Assembly (NCBI GenBank): GCA_026874595.1
Contig: CM049316.1
Span: 54,945,676 to 55,009,675, forward strand
Reading direction: 5' to 3'
Source: Sipunculus nudus
Lineage: Eukaryota; Annelida; Sipuncula; Golfingiida; Sipunculidae
Length of the DNA stretch: 64,000 bases
Positions 43,807 to 55,547 of the stretch are shown in pieces; the first letter of the stretch is position 1, and each line of letters opens with the position of its first letter. Below the pieces are notes generated by a model. The model worked only from the letters and a program-made list of their open reading frames with translations. It made no database searches and was not told where the DNA came from. A program made the translations under genes and the position numbers.

Positions 43807-46800
43807 GTTCACTCTGTGAACTTATGCCATGGCGCAGCGTCCGCCGTCCACTGTCCACTGTCCACTGTCAACCGTCCACCTTCTGTTACCAAATATCTCA
43901 ACAGCCACAGCAGCTACCTTCATGAAACTTTGCAGAATTATTGATCATGGGATGGAGATGCAAAAATAAGCTTTTGGTGGCGCCACCTATGTTGACCTAC
44001 TTTCTGCGGGACGAAATGGTCTTTTCAACTTCTTCCAAGATATGTCATAAAGTATTAATATTTTGGCCTTCATATCATAGTCAACAGTTCCTTAGAAGAA
44101 GGGGAATAATTTGTGTGTAAATTCAGTCAGGTCATTTTCAAGATGGCGTCTCTACGGAACTTCAAATCGTGTCTAGCGCAAAATATGACAACTTGATGTG
44201 TTTCCATACAGGATGTATTGTCTGATACCAAATATCTGAGGAACTGCTGCAGCCTTCAGTTTCAAATTTCACAGGAATATTGATCATGTGACTGCTGAAT
44301 GATTTTGACCTGCAGGTGGCGCCACCTGTGTTGACCTACTTTATACAGGCTGTAATGATCTTTTCTGCTTTTTCCAAGATATGTCATAAAGTATTAATAT
44401 TTTGGCCTTCATATCATAGTCAGCAGTTCCTTATAGGAAGGGGAATAATTTGAGTATAAATTCAGTCAAGTCTTTTTCAAGATGGCATCTTTACAGAACT
44501 TCAAATTCTGTCGATTGCAAATATGACAACTTGATGTGTTTCTATATACATGATGTATTGTCTGTTACCAAATATCTGAGGAACTGCTGCAGCCTTTAGT
44601 TTCAAATTTCACAGGAATATTGATCATGTGACTGCTGAATGATTTTGACCCGCAGGTGGCGCCACCTGTGTTGACCTACTTTCTACAGGCTGTAATGATC
44701 TTTTCTGCTTTTTCAAAGATATGTCATAAAGTATTAATATTTTGGTCTTCATATCATAGTCAGCAGTTCCTTAGAGGAAGGGGAATAATTGTATCCGCCA
44801 AAACAGAGTTTTGCGGATACTATGTTTTCAGCTGCACGCCGCCGCCACCGCCGGAGTACTCCTCCGTAACAGCTGGGCCGAATTTTACGAAACCCGGGAT
44901 TACGTTCGGGTCACATGTGAACTGCTGCGCCCCGATTTTGTTTGACCTCTGACCTTTCCTCTGCACTCTGCGTCCATTTGTGCGTCTGTTTCCACACATA
45001 AACCCACATATCTCGGGAACCGTTTGACCGATCAGGAAAATTTTTTTGCACAAATGTAGCCCTTGGAGAGCTTTATAACATACACAAAAAATGGTGGCGC
45101 CACCTACAACCATGTTTGCACAGTGTCCATCTGTTCGTCTGCCTTGGGTTAAAATCACTCATATCTCTGGAGTGACTTGACTCATTCACCTGAAATTCGG
45201 CATGCATAAACATCCTGGATAGATTTTCTGATTTTATGACAGGTGGCGCCACCTACATTCACGTTTACGCTGCAGACATCCAAGCTCATATCTCCGGAAC
45301 CGTTTGACCGATCAGGAAAATTTTTTTGCACAAATGTAGCCCTTGGAGAGCTTTATAACATACACAAAAAATGGTGGCGCCATCTACAACCATGTTTGCA
45401 CAGTGTCCATCTGTTCATCTGCCTTGGGTTAAAATCACTCATATCTCTGCAGTGACTTGACTAATTCACCTGAAATTCGGCATGCGTATACATCCTGGAT
45501 AGCTTTTCTGATTTTATGACAGGTGGCGCCACCTACATTCACGTTTACGCTGCAGACATCCAAGCTCATATCTCGGGAACCGTTTGACCGATCAGGAAAT
45601 TTTTTTTGCACAAATGTAGCCCTTGAAGAGCTTTATAACATACACAAAAAGTTGTGGCGCCACCTGCAACCATGTTTGCACAGTGTCCATCTGTTCATCT
45701 GCCTTGGGTTAAAATCACTCATATCTCTGCAGTGACTCGACTAATTCACCTGAAATTCGGCATGCGTATACATCCTGGATAGCTTTTCTGATTTTATGAC
45801 AGGTGGCGCCACCTACATTCACGTTTACGCTGCAGACATCCAAGCTCATATCTCTGGAACCGTTTGACAAATTGGGCCAAAATTTTGCATGTGTATAGAT
45901 CTCACATAGCTCTTTATCATACGCAAAACTGGTGGCGCCACCTGCAGCCATTTTTACACAGCTCCTGTCTGTTTGTCTACCATGGGATAAAATCACTCAT
46001 ATATCGGCAGTGGTTTGACATATCTGCCTAAAATTTTGCAGGTTTATACATCCCCGACAGCTCTCTTGATTTATGACAGGTGGCACCACCTGCATTCTAG
46101 TTTATGCAGCAGACATCCAAGCTCATATCTTGGGAACCGTTTGACCGATTGGGCCAAAGTTTTGCATGTGTATAGTTCTCACATAGCTCTTTATTATACG
46201 CAAAACTGGTGGCGTCACCTGCAACCATTTTTGCTCAGCGTCCATCTGTTTGTCTGCCACGGGCTAAAATCACTCATATACATGTAGTGGTTTGACTTAT
46301 CTGCCTTAAATTTTGCATATGTATACAACTTGGATGGCTTTCTGGATTTTGTGGTAAGGGGGGCAACCTACATACACAATTTGGCTGCAGACATCCATGC
46401 TAATATACAACACTTCACTCTATTTCCCCTTGCCACTCGATCCATGCCTCACTTCACCCGTTCCACTCTGATTTAGGCGAATACACGTAGTCTCTTGTCG
46501 ACTACCCGTATTCTAGTTTGAGTATAAATTCAGTCATTTTCAAGATGGCATATCTACGGAACTTCAAATTGTGACAATTGCAAAATTTGACAACTTGATC
46601 TGTTTCCAAACATGATGTATTGTCTGTTATCAAATATCTTAGGTACTGCTGCAGCCTTCAGTTTCAAATTTCACAGGAATATTGATCATGTGACTGCTTA
46701 ATGATTTTGACCTGCAGGTGGCGTTACTTTCAGCAGGCTGTAATGGTCTTTTCTGCTTTTATCCATAATATGTCATTAAGTATTTATTTGTTATAATCTG

Positions 46801-46894
46801 CCAAAATAGAGTCTCCTCTGAGACTCTTGGACTGATCTTTCTGAAACATTTTTTTAATCACCTGCCAAAATGAACAGTAATTCACAGAGTGAAC
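43807..46894. mobile_element. Element with perfect 14-bp inverted ends and a 341-bp array
   Basis: GTTCACTCTGTGAA at 43,807-43,820 is exactly inverted at 46,881-46,894. Inside, a unit of about 341 bp (ACCAAATATCTGAGGAACTG, GGTGGCGCCACC, ATATGTCATAAAGTATTAAT) is repeated about four times, with starts near 43,880, 44,222, 44,563 and 46,624. The last unit is split by the Helentron-like insertion at 44,791. No transposase is encoded. Confidence 0.75.
44791..46516 (+). mobile_element. Helentron-like element, long form with 280-bp array
   Basis: The left end GTATCCGCCAAAACAGAG folds back on TTTTGCGGATAC. The right end has a 6-bp stem (GTAGTC 46,487-46,492 with GACTAC 46,500-46,505) followed by CCGTATTCTAG. 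It interrupts a 341-bp repeat whose intact sister at 44,445 shows the empty site, with TT present on both sides of the insertion. The core holds about five units of 280 bp (starts near 45,009, 45,289, 45,569, 45,849, 46,124), each made of two related halves and carrying GGTGGCGCCACC. It is the counterpart of the 625-bp copy at 25,264. Confidence 0.7.
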
Positions 46895-47609
46895 ATTAGA
46901 CCGCTGGGTCTCTTGTTCTAATAAACTTTTTGGCTTGCTGCTTGATAGAGCTGAGCCACGCTAACCTGACCATTTCTAACCTTACAATGTCATTTGTCAA
47001 ACCTGCTGATTATTGGCTATTTTTTTTTTAATTTTATGCAGTTTGGAACATGTTTACTCCCTATAAAACATTGCAGATATTCTGGTTATCAAATATTCAT
47101 AATATAATTATTTACAGTTACAATAAATAAAATCCAGGCCCATAGCCTTACTGTTAATTACTTCATATTTACACATACTTTCATTTGTGCCTTTAAAAAT
47201 ACATTGTCAGGCCTATTGTCTGTAGAAATCATTCTGGAAAAGGACATTTCATAATTAAATAATAAAATCATGTATTTTTTTCCATAACCTTTCATATACG
47301 ATCAGGTATGCACATTCAAAAGAAGTATCTTTATTCCAATGAAATATTCTAACTCTCTCACAGATTTTAGAAAGATGGGCACTTAACAGGAAACAGTATT
47401 AATGTTATCCTTATGCAGTGAATAAGTATTAACAAGTAGTCTTGACCTTTCAGTGTGATGTACATGCTAGGCTTAATTTACTCTGTCAATATTTAGGTAT
47501 CTATACAACAGACTTTATGTTAATAATATGGCACATAAAATGAAAAAAATGATTATTAATCGATCAACTTTCAGTCATTGAGTATGATTTTAAAACTGAT
47601 TCGTATCAC

Positions 47610-47686
<77 letters not shown>

Positions 47687-47714
47687 TGCATTGTCTGTGT
47701 ATTTGTATTTGCAG
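46895..47714. other. AT-rich stretch, possible intron
   Basis: No exon is seen. A (TA)n run of about 70 bp occupies 47,613-47,683 just upstream of the candidate exon 3. Confidence 0.4.
47613..47683. repeat. (TA)n microsatellite
   Basis: About 35 uninterrupted TA dinucleotides. Confidence 0.95.
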
Positions 47715-47795
47715 AAGCAAAGCTCCTATATAAAGGATACTGCCTTCACTGTTTGGAGAATGCAAGGATAATATGGGATTGCAGATGGAGGAGAG
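47715..47795 (+). CDS. Candidate exon 3, cysteine-rich
   Basis: Bordered by TATTTGCAG and G|GTAATT, the 81 bases read EAKLLYKGYCLHCLENARII followed by WDCRWRRG in the phase that joins exon 2 and exon 4. The Cys and Trp content (YCLHC) resembles a zinc-binding segment, but no family is recognised. The coding status is uncertain because exon 2 has stops. Confidence 0.35.
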
Positions 47796-48239
47796 GTAAT
47801 TCTTTCAAAACTATTATATTTGTGTTAATATATTCAGCAAGTATTAAAGATAGTTTTAACCTTTTTTAAGTTAATACATATATAAAGAAAAATGTTGAAA
47901 TTGTTAATTTTTTGTGGAGATAGAACAAAATCTTGGCCAGTTATTGTCTGTAATGTAAATGTAAAGATATATTTGATATAATAATGTATAATTATTTTCA
48001 CTTCTAAAGGTTCCCATTGACCATAAGAAAACTATTTTTGTAGTTATTGTTTAAATTTTGTGAAGAAAGAACAAAAGTTTATTTTCTGTAATGTAAATTG
48101 ATAGAGCGTCAGACTTTGAATAAAATCTAAAAAAATATAAAAATTAAAGGGATAATTGCACTGAACTATATTCTTGCATATTTCTCTCATGTTTCTTACA
48201 TTTACAATCTCTCTTTTCTGTTTATTATTTTGTATGCAG

Positions 48240-48505
48240 GGAATGAGATCTCCAACACATGTGAATGTTCAAGATGGGGACTGAAACATCACTGTAACAT
48301 ATGGTGGATGGCCAGAAACTGTCAACCCATGCAAGTTATTTCTACTTCCACTGGAGGCTTGCTATGCGTCATTTTGGATATTTACCCTGGAGTATCCCAA
48401 GGGACTAAAAAGACCTTCAGGTTTCTTGATTTTGGTGCAATTGAATGCACCTCTAACTGCCCTCCCACTGTCAATAGAGCTGGTTGGTCAGATTTAATGT
48501 TTTAA
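48240..48505 (+). CDS. Candidate terminal exon 4, cysteine-rich
   Basis: After the acceptor TGTATGCAG the frame reads NEISNTCECSRWGLKHHCNI then WWMARNC and stays open for 88 codons to TAA at 48,505. An AATAAA lies at 49,188-49,193. With exon 3 it gives a Cys/His/Trp-rich stretch (CxC...HHC). There is no recognised domain. It may be the remains of a gene carried by, or surrounded by, the element whose ends lie at 41.04 and 49.85 kb. Confidence 0.35.
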
Positions 48506-49187
48506 TGCTGCATTTTCCTCTATAATATATCAACAATATAGGAAATATCAGTTAACGACTATTTCACTTTTAATATTCTTGTGTTTAGGTACCTTAATTA
48601 AATCAGGTAATTATCTTATTATTTTTATGGAAAAACGTTTACATTTGCACCCTTGTTACAGTGTAGGCATTCTCTTCAACTCCCTCCAGTTCGAATTTAA
48701 TTGATGCAAAAATCATTTATTTACCAAGGACCTTTATTTTGGAATTCATTATCAGAACAAAGTAGATGCCTTTACTGTAAAAAGATTTGGTGACATATAA
48801 GTTAAATCCATTTCAATTGTTTGACTTGTGTTCTGACCATCTTTTACTTTAAAGATACCATTAATTTACAACACTATAATTTATTGATGCACTTTATCTA
48901 TTTTTCAAAGATACATTATAAATAGATTTGGGCCCCATTGTTAAAAAGATCAGCAACCTTTATGAGATAGCACACAGCATTCATAATAGTAATCATAATA
49001 ATATTGCACTTATTGCCAAATTTTATATGTTTTGTTGGAGACGATTTAACTGCCATGCAGTGTGGTCAAAATGTTTAAATATGTTTGCTTCCTAATGATG
49101 CCTTTTGGAAGATCAGTATAATCTGAATAACTATATACATTAAGTACACGTGTTGTACATGTTGATGATCTGTTGAATATTTCATAC

Positions 49188-49193
49188 AATAAA
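49188..49193 (+). terminator. Poly(A) signal of the 41-49 kb unit
   Basis: AATAAA about 680 bp after the candidate stop codon. It is followed by GTGGTGTGATATTATGTGTG, a GT-rich downstream element. Confidence 0.4.
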
Positions 49194-49547
49194 GAAGTGG
49201 TGTGATATTATGTGTGAGCATGCATTTTTAATGCCATTTCCCAAATTAGCCAAGATGCATTTCCCTCTGTGGATATCCTGATTTGATTTTCGGGACACTT
49301 GACTGTCAAACAGAAAGTTACAACTCTGTCATCATAAGGAGGTCTGACTTCGTTCGTAATATTTTTACTGGTAAAATCTAAAAAAACATGTTATGAGAAA
49401 CCTGAAGTACACAGATACAAATAAAGGGTTCGTCCGGAGTGACAAGACAGAAACGTTTTGAGAAAGATTATGGAAACCTGTAACAGTGTATAGCTCCAAG
49501 TGCAAAGCACTGTTATTTATTATAAAGTAACAATGTTTTGTTATTTT

Positions 49548-49853
49548 ACATCTCAAAGCACCGTGAAATAACGGTGCAATGCCCTGATTCCAGTTTAAAT
49601 CACTGTTTATTCACGTCTCTTAGCACTGTAAAATAACGGCATATTGTCCCGTAAAATAACAGATGCCCGTTATTTCCCGTGGCTAAGCACCGTTTATTTA
49701 CGTCCCAATGCGCTGTAAAATTACGGTGCAATGCGACGTTATTTAACGCACTGCGTTATTTCTTTGCACGTAAAATAACGGTGCATTGCACTGTCAACTT
49801 TGCTGCCAGTGCAAAGCACCGTTATTTTACGTGCAACTTTTAACAGTGTATAC
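49548..49853 (-). repeat. Right inverted end of the 8.8-kb outer element
   Basis: The end TTTTAACAGTGTATA mirrors the left end. The 300 bp inside it repeat a CACCGTTATTTTACG / CGTAAAATAACGGTG motif at least six times in both orientations, the kind of subterminal repeat field seen in some DNA transposons. TATA follows CAGTG here and precedes CACTG at the left, compatible with a TA-type target duplication. Confidence 0.65.
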
Positions 49854-50396
49854 TGATCCTGAAGACTCAGCATTAACTTGCAATAAGCAATTTATTAACC
49901 AGGGTTTATCTTCTTTAATTTAATGCTAATTTCTTAGCGCCTAAGGCAAAAGCTCGCCAATTGCAGTTTGCTTTCTTATTCAAAGGGGTTATTGGGACTT
50001 GACTGTGTGTACTTGCATAATTAAAAGAAATAAAACAACACTGTTTAACTGAAATATAAGTTGAACTCTACTTTCAAATGGTCAAAATTGCAATATTTCT
50101 GATAAAATTAAATACCGGGGACTCGCTATGGCAAAGTAAAATTGTTGAAGTGTAAAGTTAATTTATATTGCACTCGTTATATATAGTCAGTACAATGGTT
50201 TAATATTAAATATTTAAATATTTTTAAGTGTCCGTGTATAATGTTAGATTTATTTAAATCAGTTCGTTCCATGGCAGCTGGAAATCAAGGGACTTTTAAA
50301 ATGTATATAGGGCTTCCGCAAATTATATATTTGTTATATTTTAGCAATGTATTATGTACGTATTTGTCAAGTTTTTTTTCAAACTTTATGTTTTTT
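49854..50396. other. AT-rich spacer
   Basis: No feature is supported between the outer element and the hAT-like element. Confidence 0.4.
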
Positions 50397-51972
50397 CAGG
50401 GTTCGTGCGCGGTCTTATAAAGTCTTACAAAGTCTTACTTTTCATTTTGCAAAAATAAGGCCTTAAAAAGTCTTACTTTTCTTACATTTTAGAGGCTAGG
50501 TATTACAAAAGTCTTACTTTTTGTTTCACAGAAACTGAAATAATTTTATTACAGTTTTGAATCGTGAAGGAGGCAAATAAATGGATACAATAAACCTGAA
50601 AGTAGCTAATTTTTCAAAGCTTGCTCCCGTATTTAACTGCATTTCAGACATCATCTGCATGTTCCGACTACCGTGCGTCTCATTATCATTGGGGGCACCT
50701 GCGGAGTATTTTCAATGCAGACAACACAGAATAAATTCGAATCAGAAGACACGCGATCACAAGTTTCGGCGGAATGAAAGGGAACCCAAAAGTTGCGCGC
50801 CAGTTTATCTCCAGTTATTATGGTATTTTCCTCTGCTGTACACTTTCCCTAAATCATGTAATCTCTGCATTTTCTGCATGTCGGTGGATGCGCATTAAAT
50901 TTGTTGGGAACTGAAAGTAAAAACGCATTGTGTGTTTGTCTACAAAGCAAATAAAGTAGAAGAAATTCCGGAAACGATGACTTAATTATGAAAGAGTTTG
51001 GTCCTAATATATCACTCGAGCGTCTTTTTTTTCAGTTTCATGTTTGCTATGCAGGTTCATGTATATTTATGTATGAATATTTACAGCACTTAAAAAGATA
51101 ATTATTTTGCTTGACTCAGCTATACAAGGATATAGCAGGGCTCGTACCATTAAAAGGTGTTTGAAAGCGTGGTATAGGTATATTTGGACATATGCTTGAA
51201 ACTGGAAGTTGAAATAAATATTTGTGTGTGAGTTGGTGTATAGAAGATGCTTCAGTGATTTCTAAACCAGCCAGCATTAATATAACCCTGTATATACCAG
51301 AACACGGCATGAACTGACGTGCGTTTTCTGTAACTCTGCATGCATGATTTATAGGCTCGTCCTGCTCTTCGACATACCTGCACATGTGAGCTGAATTTTT
51401 TCCAGGAACGATATCGATGGGTTTTTAAAGTTTGTCCCTATAGAAGTTAATACATTCGAATATTTACGTCGATAGTCTTATTGTGAAATATTACGTTGAC
51501 AAATTACTTCCTTTGTGGTCAAGGACAACTTTACGGGCACATATGACCATTGTATAATTCATAATTAATTTAATTAATGGATGACTGTTAAAATCAGTTA
51601 CAATGAATCATATTTTGTCAAATTTACGGCATTTAAGTACGAGCTAATTCAGGCTGAATCGAAAAAGTGGAGCGCGGGAAAGTTCAGCGGTGTTACCATT
51701 TTGTGTATCGGCCGAAATCGGCGAGCTTACACTGCATATATATATAGCAAGTTATAAGTCTGTGCTGTAAAATATGTTTTAAATATTTGAGCATTGAAGT
51801 AACGGGCTATAATTGCTCCGCAGATGCTCATCTAATTTCTGTATGCCAATAAATGCATTCGAATTAGAACATTTTTAATTACGTATTGTGCCGCGTATGC
51901 AACGCGGAAGGAGCATATATCGGTGTCAGCAAAGATGGGCTATATCACCAATACTGCATGTATCATAAACTC

Positions 51973-52502
51973 GGTATTTCCAAAATATGCATGACCATCA
52001 AGAAATCTATATTTTTTATCGTAAATTATTTTTTATGATATTGCTCTCGCATATCAGAACTCATTTTGCCCACGTATTATACGGTCTGCCCGATGCAAAC
52101 GATGTCAGTCGTCCAGCTGCATTTTTCCAAACGTTTCCCCGTAAATTTTTGAACGTCCAAGTACACCTGCTATCTTTACAAATGTCTCACTCTTGGAGGG
52201 GACACGTGGCTTTTGCAGTAGATCGTGCTAATACATGGGTATTTCGAAAGTATACATGAACAGCAAGAAATCTATATTTTGTTGATCGTAACTTATTTTT
52301 ATCCTATTGCTCTCGCATTTCAGAACATGCTTTGCCCACATATTACGGTTTGCCCGATTTAAACGATGTCAGTGTCATCCAAATGTATTTTTCCAAACGT
52401 ATCCCCGTGAATTTTGGAACGTCCAAGCTCGTTTGCTCTCATTACAAATGCCTCGCTCTTTGACGGGGATACCTGCGGTTTTGCAGTAGATTGCGCTAAT
52501 AC
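51973..52502. repeat. ~265-bp duplication inside the hAT-like element
   Basis: Two diverged units share CAAGAAATCTATATTTT, TATTGCTCTCGCAT, AAACGATGTCAGT, AACGTCCAAG and TTTTGCAGTAGAT, with an offset of about 265 bp. Confidence 0.8.
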
Positions 52503-52722
52503 AGCAGGATATCCAAGGGTTTCAAAGTGGAAACTGGTCACCTGGTCACTCTCGCGGCTTACACCCCACGGTAATGCGTCAGCGAATATGTCATCGTATC
52601 AAATTCACTATTGCATTTTTTTTTTTTTGGTGGATATTCTATGAACTCGAGTAAAGGAGGTTATCCGAACATGTCCATGAAAATGTTTGTACCCGAGTAC
52701 TGCCTTGCGCGTGTTCTTTGAT

Positions 52723-52734
52723 TTTGGCGGGAAA
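52723..52734. promoter_or_regulatory. E2F-consensus site
   Basis: TTTGGCGGGAAA is a perfect E2F/DP site. It lies inside the hAT-like element and no gene start was found near it, so it may be only a sequence match. Confidence 0.3.
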
Positions 52735-53289
52735 ATGAAGTTGCTCAGGGAGAAGTAGGGCCTGGCGATCGTGGGGCTGCAGCGAACAAGTTATTCCCGT
52801 TCTACAGCTAAACGCTGTTTATAGATATGGTAAACTTAATTGACAGATAAGATGAATGCTTTGCCATGTATAATATAGGCCTACGGGAATGAACTCCGAT
52901 CGTAACGACATATCTGTATAAGTATACGGCAACAGCCGGCAAAAGAGTAGAGAACAGGCCTTTAGGGACATGTAAATGAAGGTCTTTTTATTTATTTATG
53001 CGTCATTTGTAATTTGGATGGGTATATAAACGAATATAATTAAGACCTATATATATAAGGTTTCTAATAACCATGAGAAAATGGTCTTATTTTTCACGAA
53101 AAAAGTCTTTCAAAGTCTTAAAAAGGTCTTACTTTTTTTAATTGAAAAAGCGCAAGAACTCTGTTTTTGTAACCAAAGCTAATTTACCCTAGTACGGAAA
53201 ACATAAAGCTTATATGCCTAAATGGTGCCGAAACAATTTATTTAAAGGCTCCCGCCAAAAAGTGGTCGGGGCATATAGTTTTACCCATG

Positions 53290-54065
53290 TCCGTCATGCC
53301 GTCATTCCGTCATTCCGAAAACAGTTGTACGGACTTTTTTTCGCAATGCCTGCAGATATTGGCCTGATTTTTTGTGTGTTGGCAGATAATGACCAGTTAC
53401 AGATCAAGTTCGCGTTTCGTCCCACTTGACCACCTTTGACCGTATGACGGCTCTTGAACATAGAAAATTTCATGAAAAAAAAAATAGAAATGTTCATGAG
53501 AAATGCACAGTACGGACATTTTTTTTTGCAATGCCTGCAGATGTTAGCCTGAATTTTGGTGTGTGGGCAGATTATGACCAGTTACAGATCGAGTTTGCGT
53601 TTCGTCCCGGTTGACCTACTTTTGACCGTATGACGGCTCCTGAACATAGAAAATTTCATGAAAAAAAAATAGAAATTTTCCATGCAGACAAATGCACATG
53701 TACGGACTTTTTTCGCAATGCCTGCAGATATTGGCCTATTTTTTGGTGTGTGGCAGCAAAATGACCACTTACATATCGAGTTCGCGTTTAGTCACGGTTG
53801 ACCTACTTTTGACCGTATGTGACGGCTCCTGAACATAGAAAATTTCATTTCATGAAAAATAGAAATTTTCATGAGAGATACACATGTACGGACTTTTTTT
53901 TCGCATTGCCTGCTGATATTGGCCTGATTTCTGGTGTGTGGCTGGATCATGACCAGTAACAGAACAAGTCTGTGTTTTGTCCCGTATGACGGCCAAAGAA
54001 CAGAAAATTTCATGCAAATAGAAATTTTCATGATAAATTCACATGTATGGACTTTTTTCACAGTG
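53290..54065. repeat. ~187-bp tandem array, four and a half units
   Basis: GTACGGACTTTTTTCGCAAT with GCCTGCAGATATTGGCCTGA starts units at about 53,326, 53,512, 53,700, 53,886 and a partial at 54,045. Each holds GACCGTATGACGGCTCCTGA and AAAATTTCATGAAA. The segment before it, CCGCCAAAAAGTGGTCGGGG and CCGTCATTCCG, is the likely element start. Confidence 0.85.
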
Positions 54066-55547
54066 CACGTTAATATGTAAAGCACGATTAAACAGCATAA
54101 CTCCTGCGGTGTTACGACATTTGGATACCAAAAAGGAGGTATTCTTAATTCAGCCAGGCAGAGTGGAGGTTATATATAGTGAGGAATTTCTGACACAGAG
54201 CATAAATTAAGGGATAGGCCTATTCATGAATGTGTCGGATATACAGTTCTTCTACAGATAGCCTATTGAACACGTTTCGTATATTATAGTTTATTTACAG
54301 AAACAATATAACAGTTTAGTATAAGAACCATTGACAACATTTTAATTGTAAATCACTATATCTGGGGGGATAATAACAAATATTTCTTACTGATTTTACA
54401 AGAATGAACATAATGACCTATAGAATACCCCAGCAACGTGAATTCCGTTTGGTTTATCCCGGCTGAAGCAAGTGGCACGGCTTGTATATATACGCGTCAC
54501 CGTAAATGGGTTTACAATGATTATAATCCATACTGGTGCTGCAGGGTGTGGTGGATTCTGATGAAATATCATACTGCGCCGTATCGTATATACTCACAAT
54601 AGTACAACTCTGCATGCTGGTTCGTGTTTATGGTTAAAAATTACCTTTACCCCGCAGTGCAATGGGTAATGTAGAATATGACAATATTTTGTTTTTAAAA
54701 AATGTGAGAATATTTTGCATGGTTTAGAATTGATTCAATTAAGGCAAATAATATTAAAATGAATGTTTTGTGAGAAGAAGAGCACGGAAATTGTAATATT
54801 TGCCAAGCATACACGTACAATGTAAATAGGAGGATTTTTCTTGTTTTATGCATTACAAATTTGGATTTTGAAGTTTAACAGTTAAGACAAGTATACTCCC
54901 TCCCGTGCCACAACTGAACTTGCAGAAGTTCGTTTTGAGTATAGAAACGACCTCTAGCGGAAGGGAGATAAAATACAGTTCGTTATGTGTTACTTATAGC
55001 AGGTGCTTACTTATGAAGGCAGCACAGCCAGTTAATCCCATGCATGAAAGAGAATGTATATTTTGACATTTTCACCTTCTTTCACATCCCGATATATGAT
55101 ATCCAATACAAGGTGCTATGGCAGCATGGCCTTATATACTGTATCGTATATCATCTAACTGTCGGCATAAGAAATTTTTCTTAATTAAATCGATCGCCCA
55201 GTTCAGGCCAAGATCTTTATGTTGTTGTCATATTGTAGGATTTCTCCAATAAATAAGGTAAAACAACAAAGCAATTTATTTATAATATCCAACATGGCCG
55301 AAAGGTATGTCAGAATTTGAAATGATTGTTATCGTTAAGCCAAAACTGATAGTACTGCTAGTGCTTTGGGAAAAGCAATTAAGGTAACACAAGAGACCCT
55401 TGTCGCTCCGAATATGTAATAGGGATTGTCTTAGACTTCACAAATTGACATATTTAGGGGGGGGCATTAAATAAAGGCATTTCAGTTTTCAAGTGCTTTT
55501 CAACATTTCATCCGATACATAGCAACATTTTAAAGGGGAGATACAGT
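54066..55547. other. Intergenic DNA
   Basis: No gene, RNA or clear repeat could be supported. Confidence 0.4.

Larger units (their letters stand above)
50397..53163. mobile_element. hAT-like non-autonomous element
   Basis: The left end CAGGGTTCGTGCGC and the right end GCGCAAGAACTCTG are inverted repeats with 12 of 14 matches and fit the CAGRGTTC type of hAT ends. AAGTCTTA runs lie just inside both ends. No transposase frame was found. The expected 8-bp target duplication is not clean (TGTTTTTT versus TTTTTGTA). Confidence 0.6.

Noticed and set aside
45243-45735. Two near-identical 70-residue frames (MAPPTFTFTLQTSKLI type)
   Set aside because: They are translations of successive 280-bp units in the Helentron-like element.
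50581-50898. 105-codon frame inside the hAT-like element as a transposase piece
   Set aside because: It has no hAT dimerisation or catalytic motifs.
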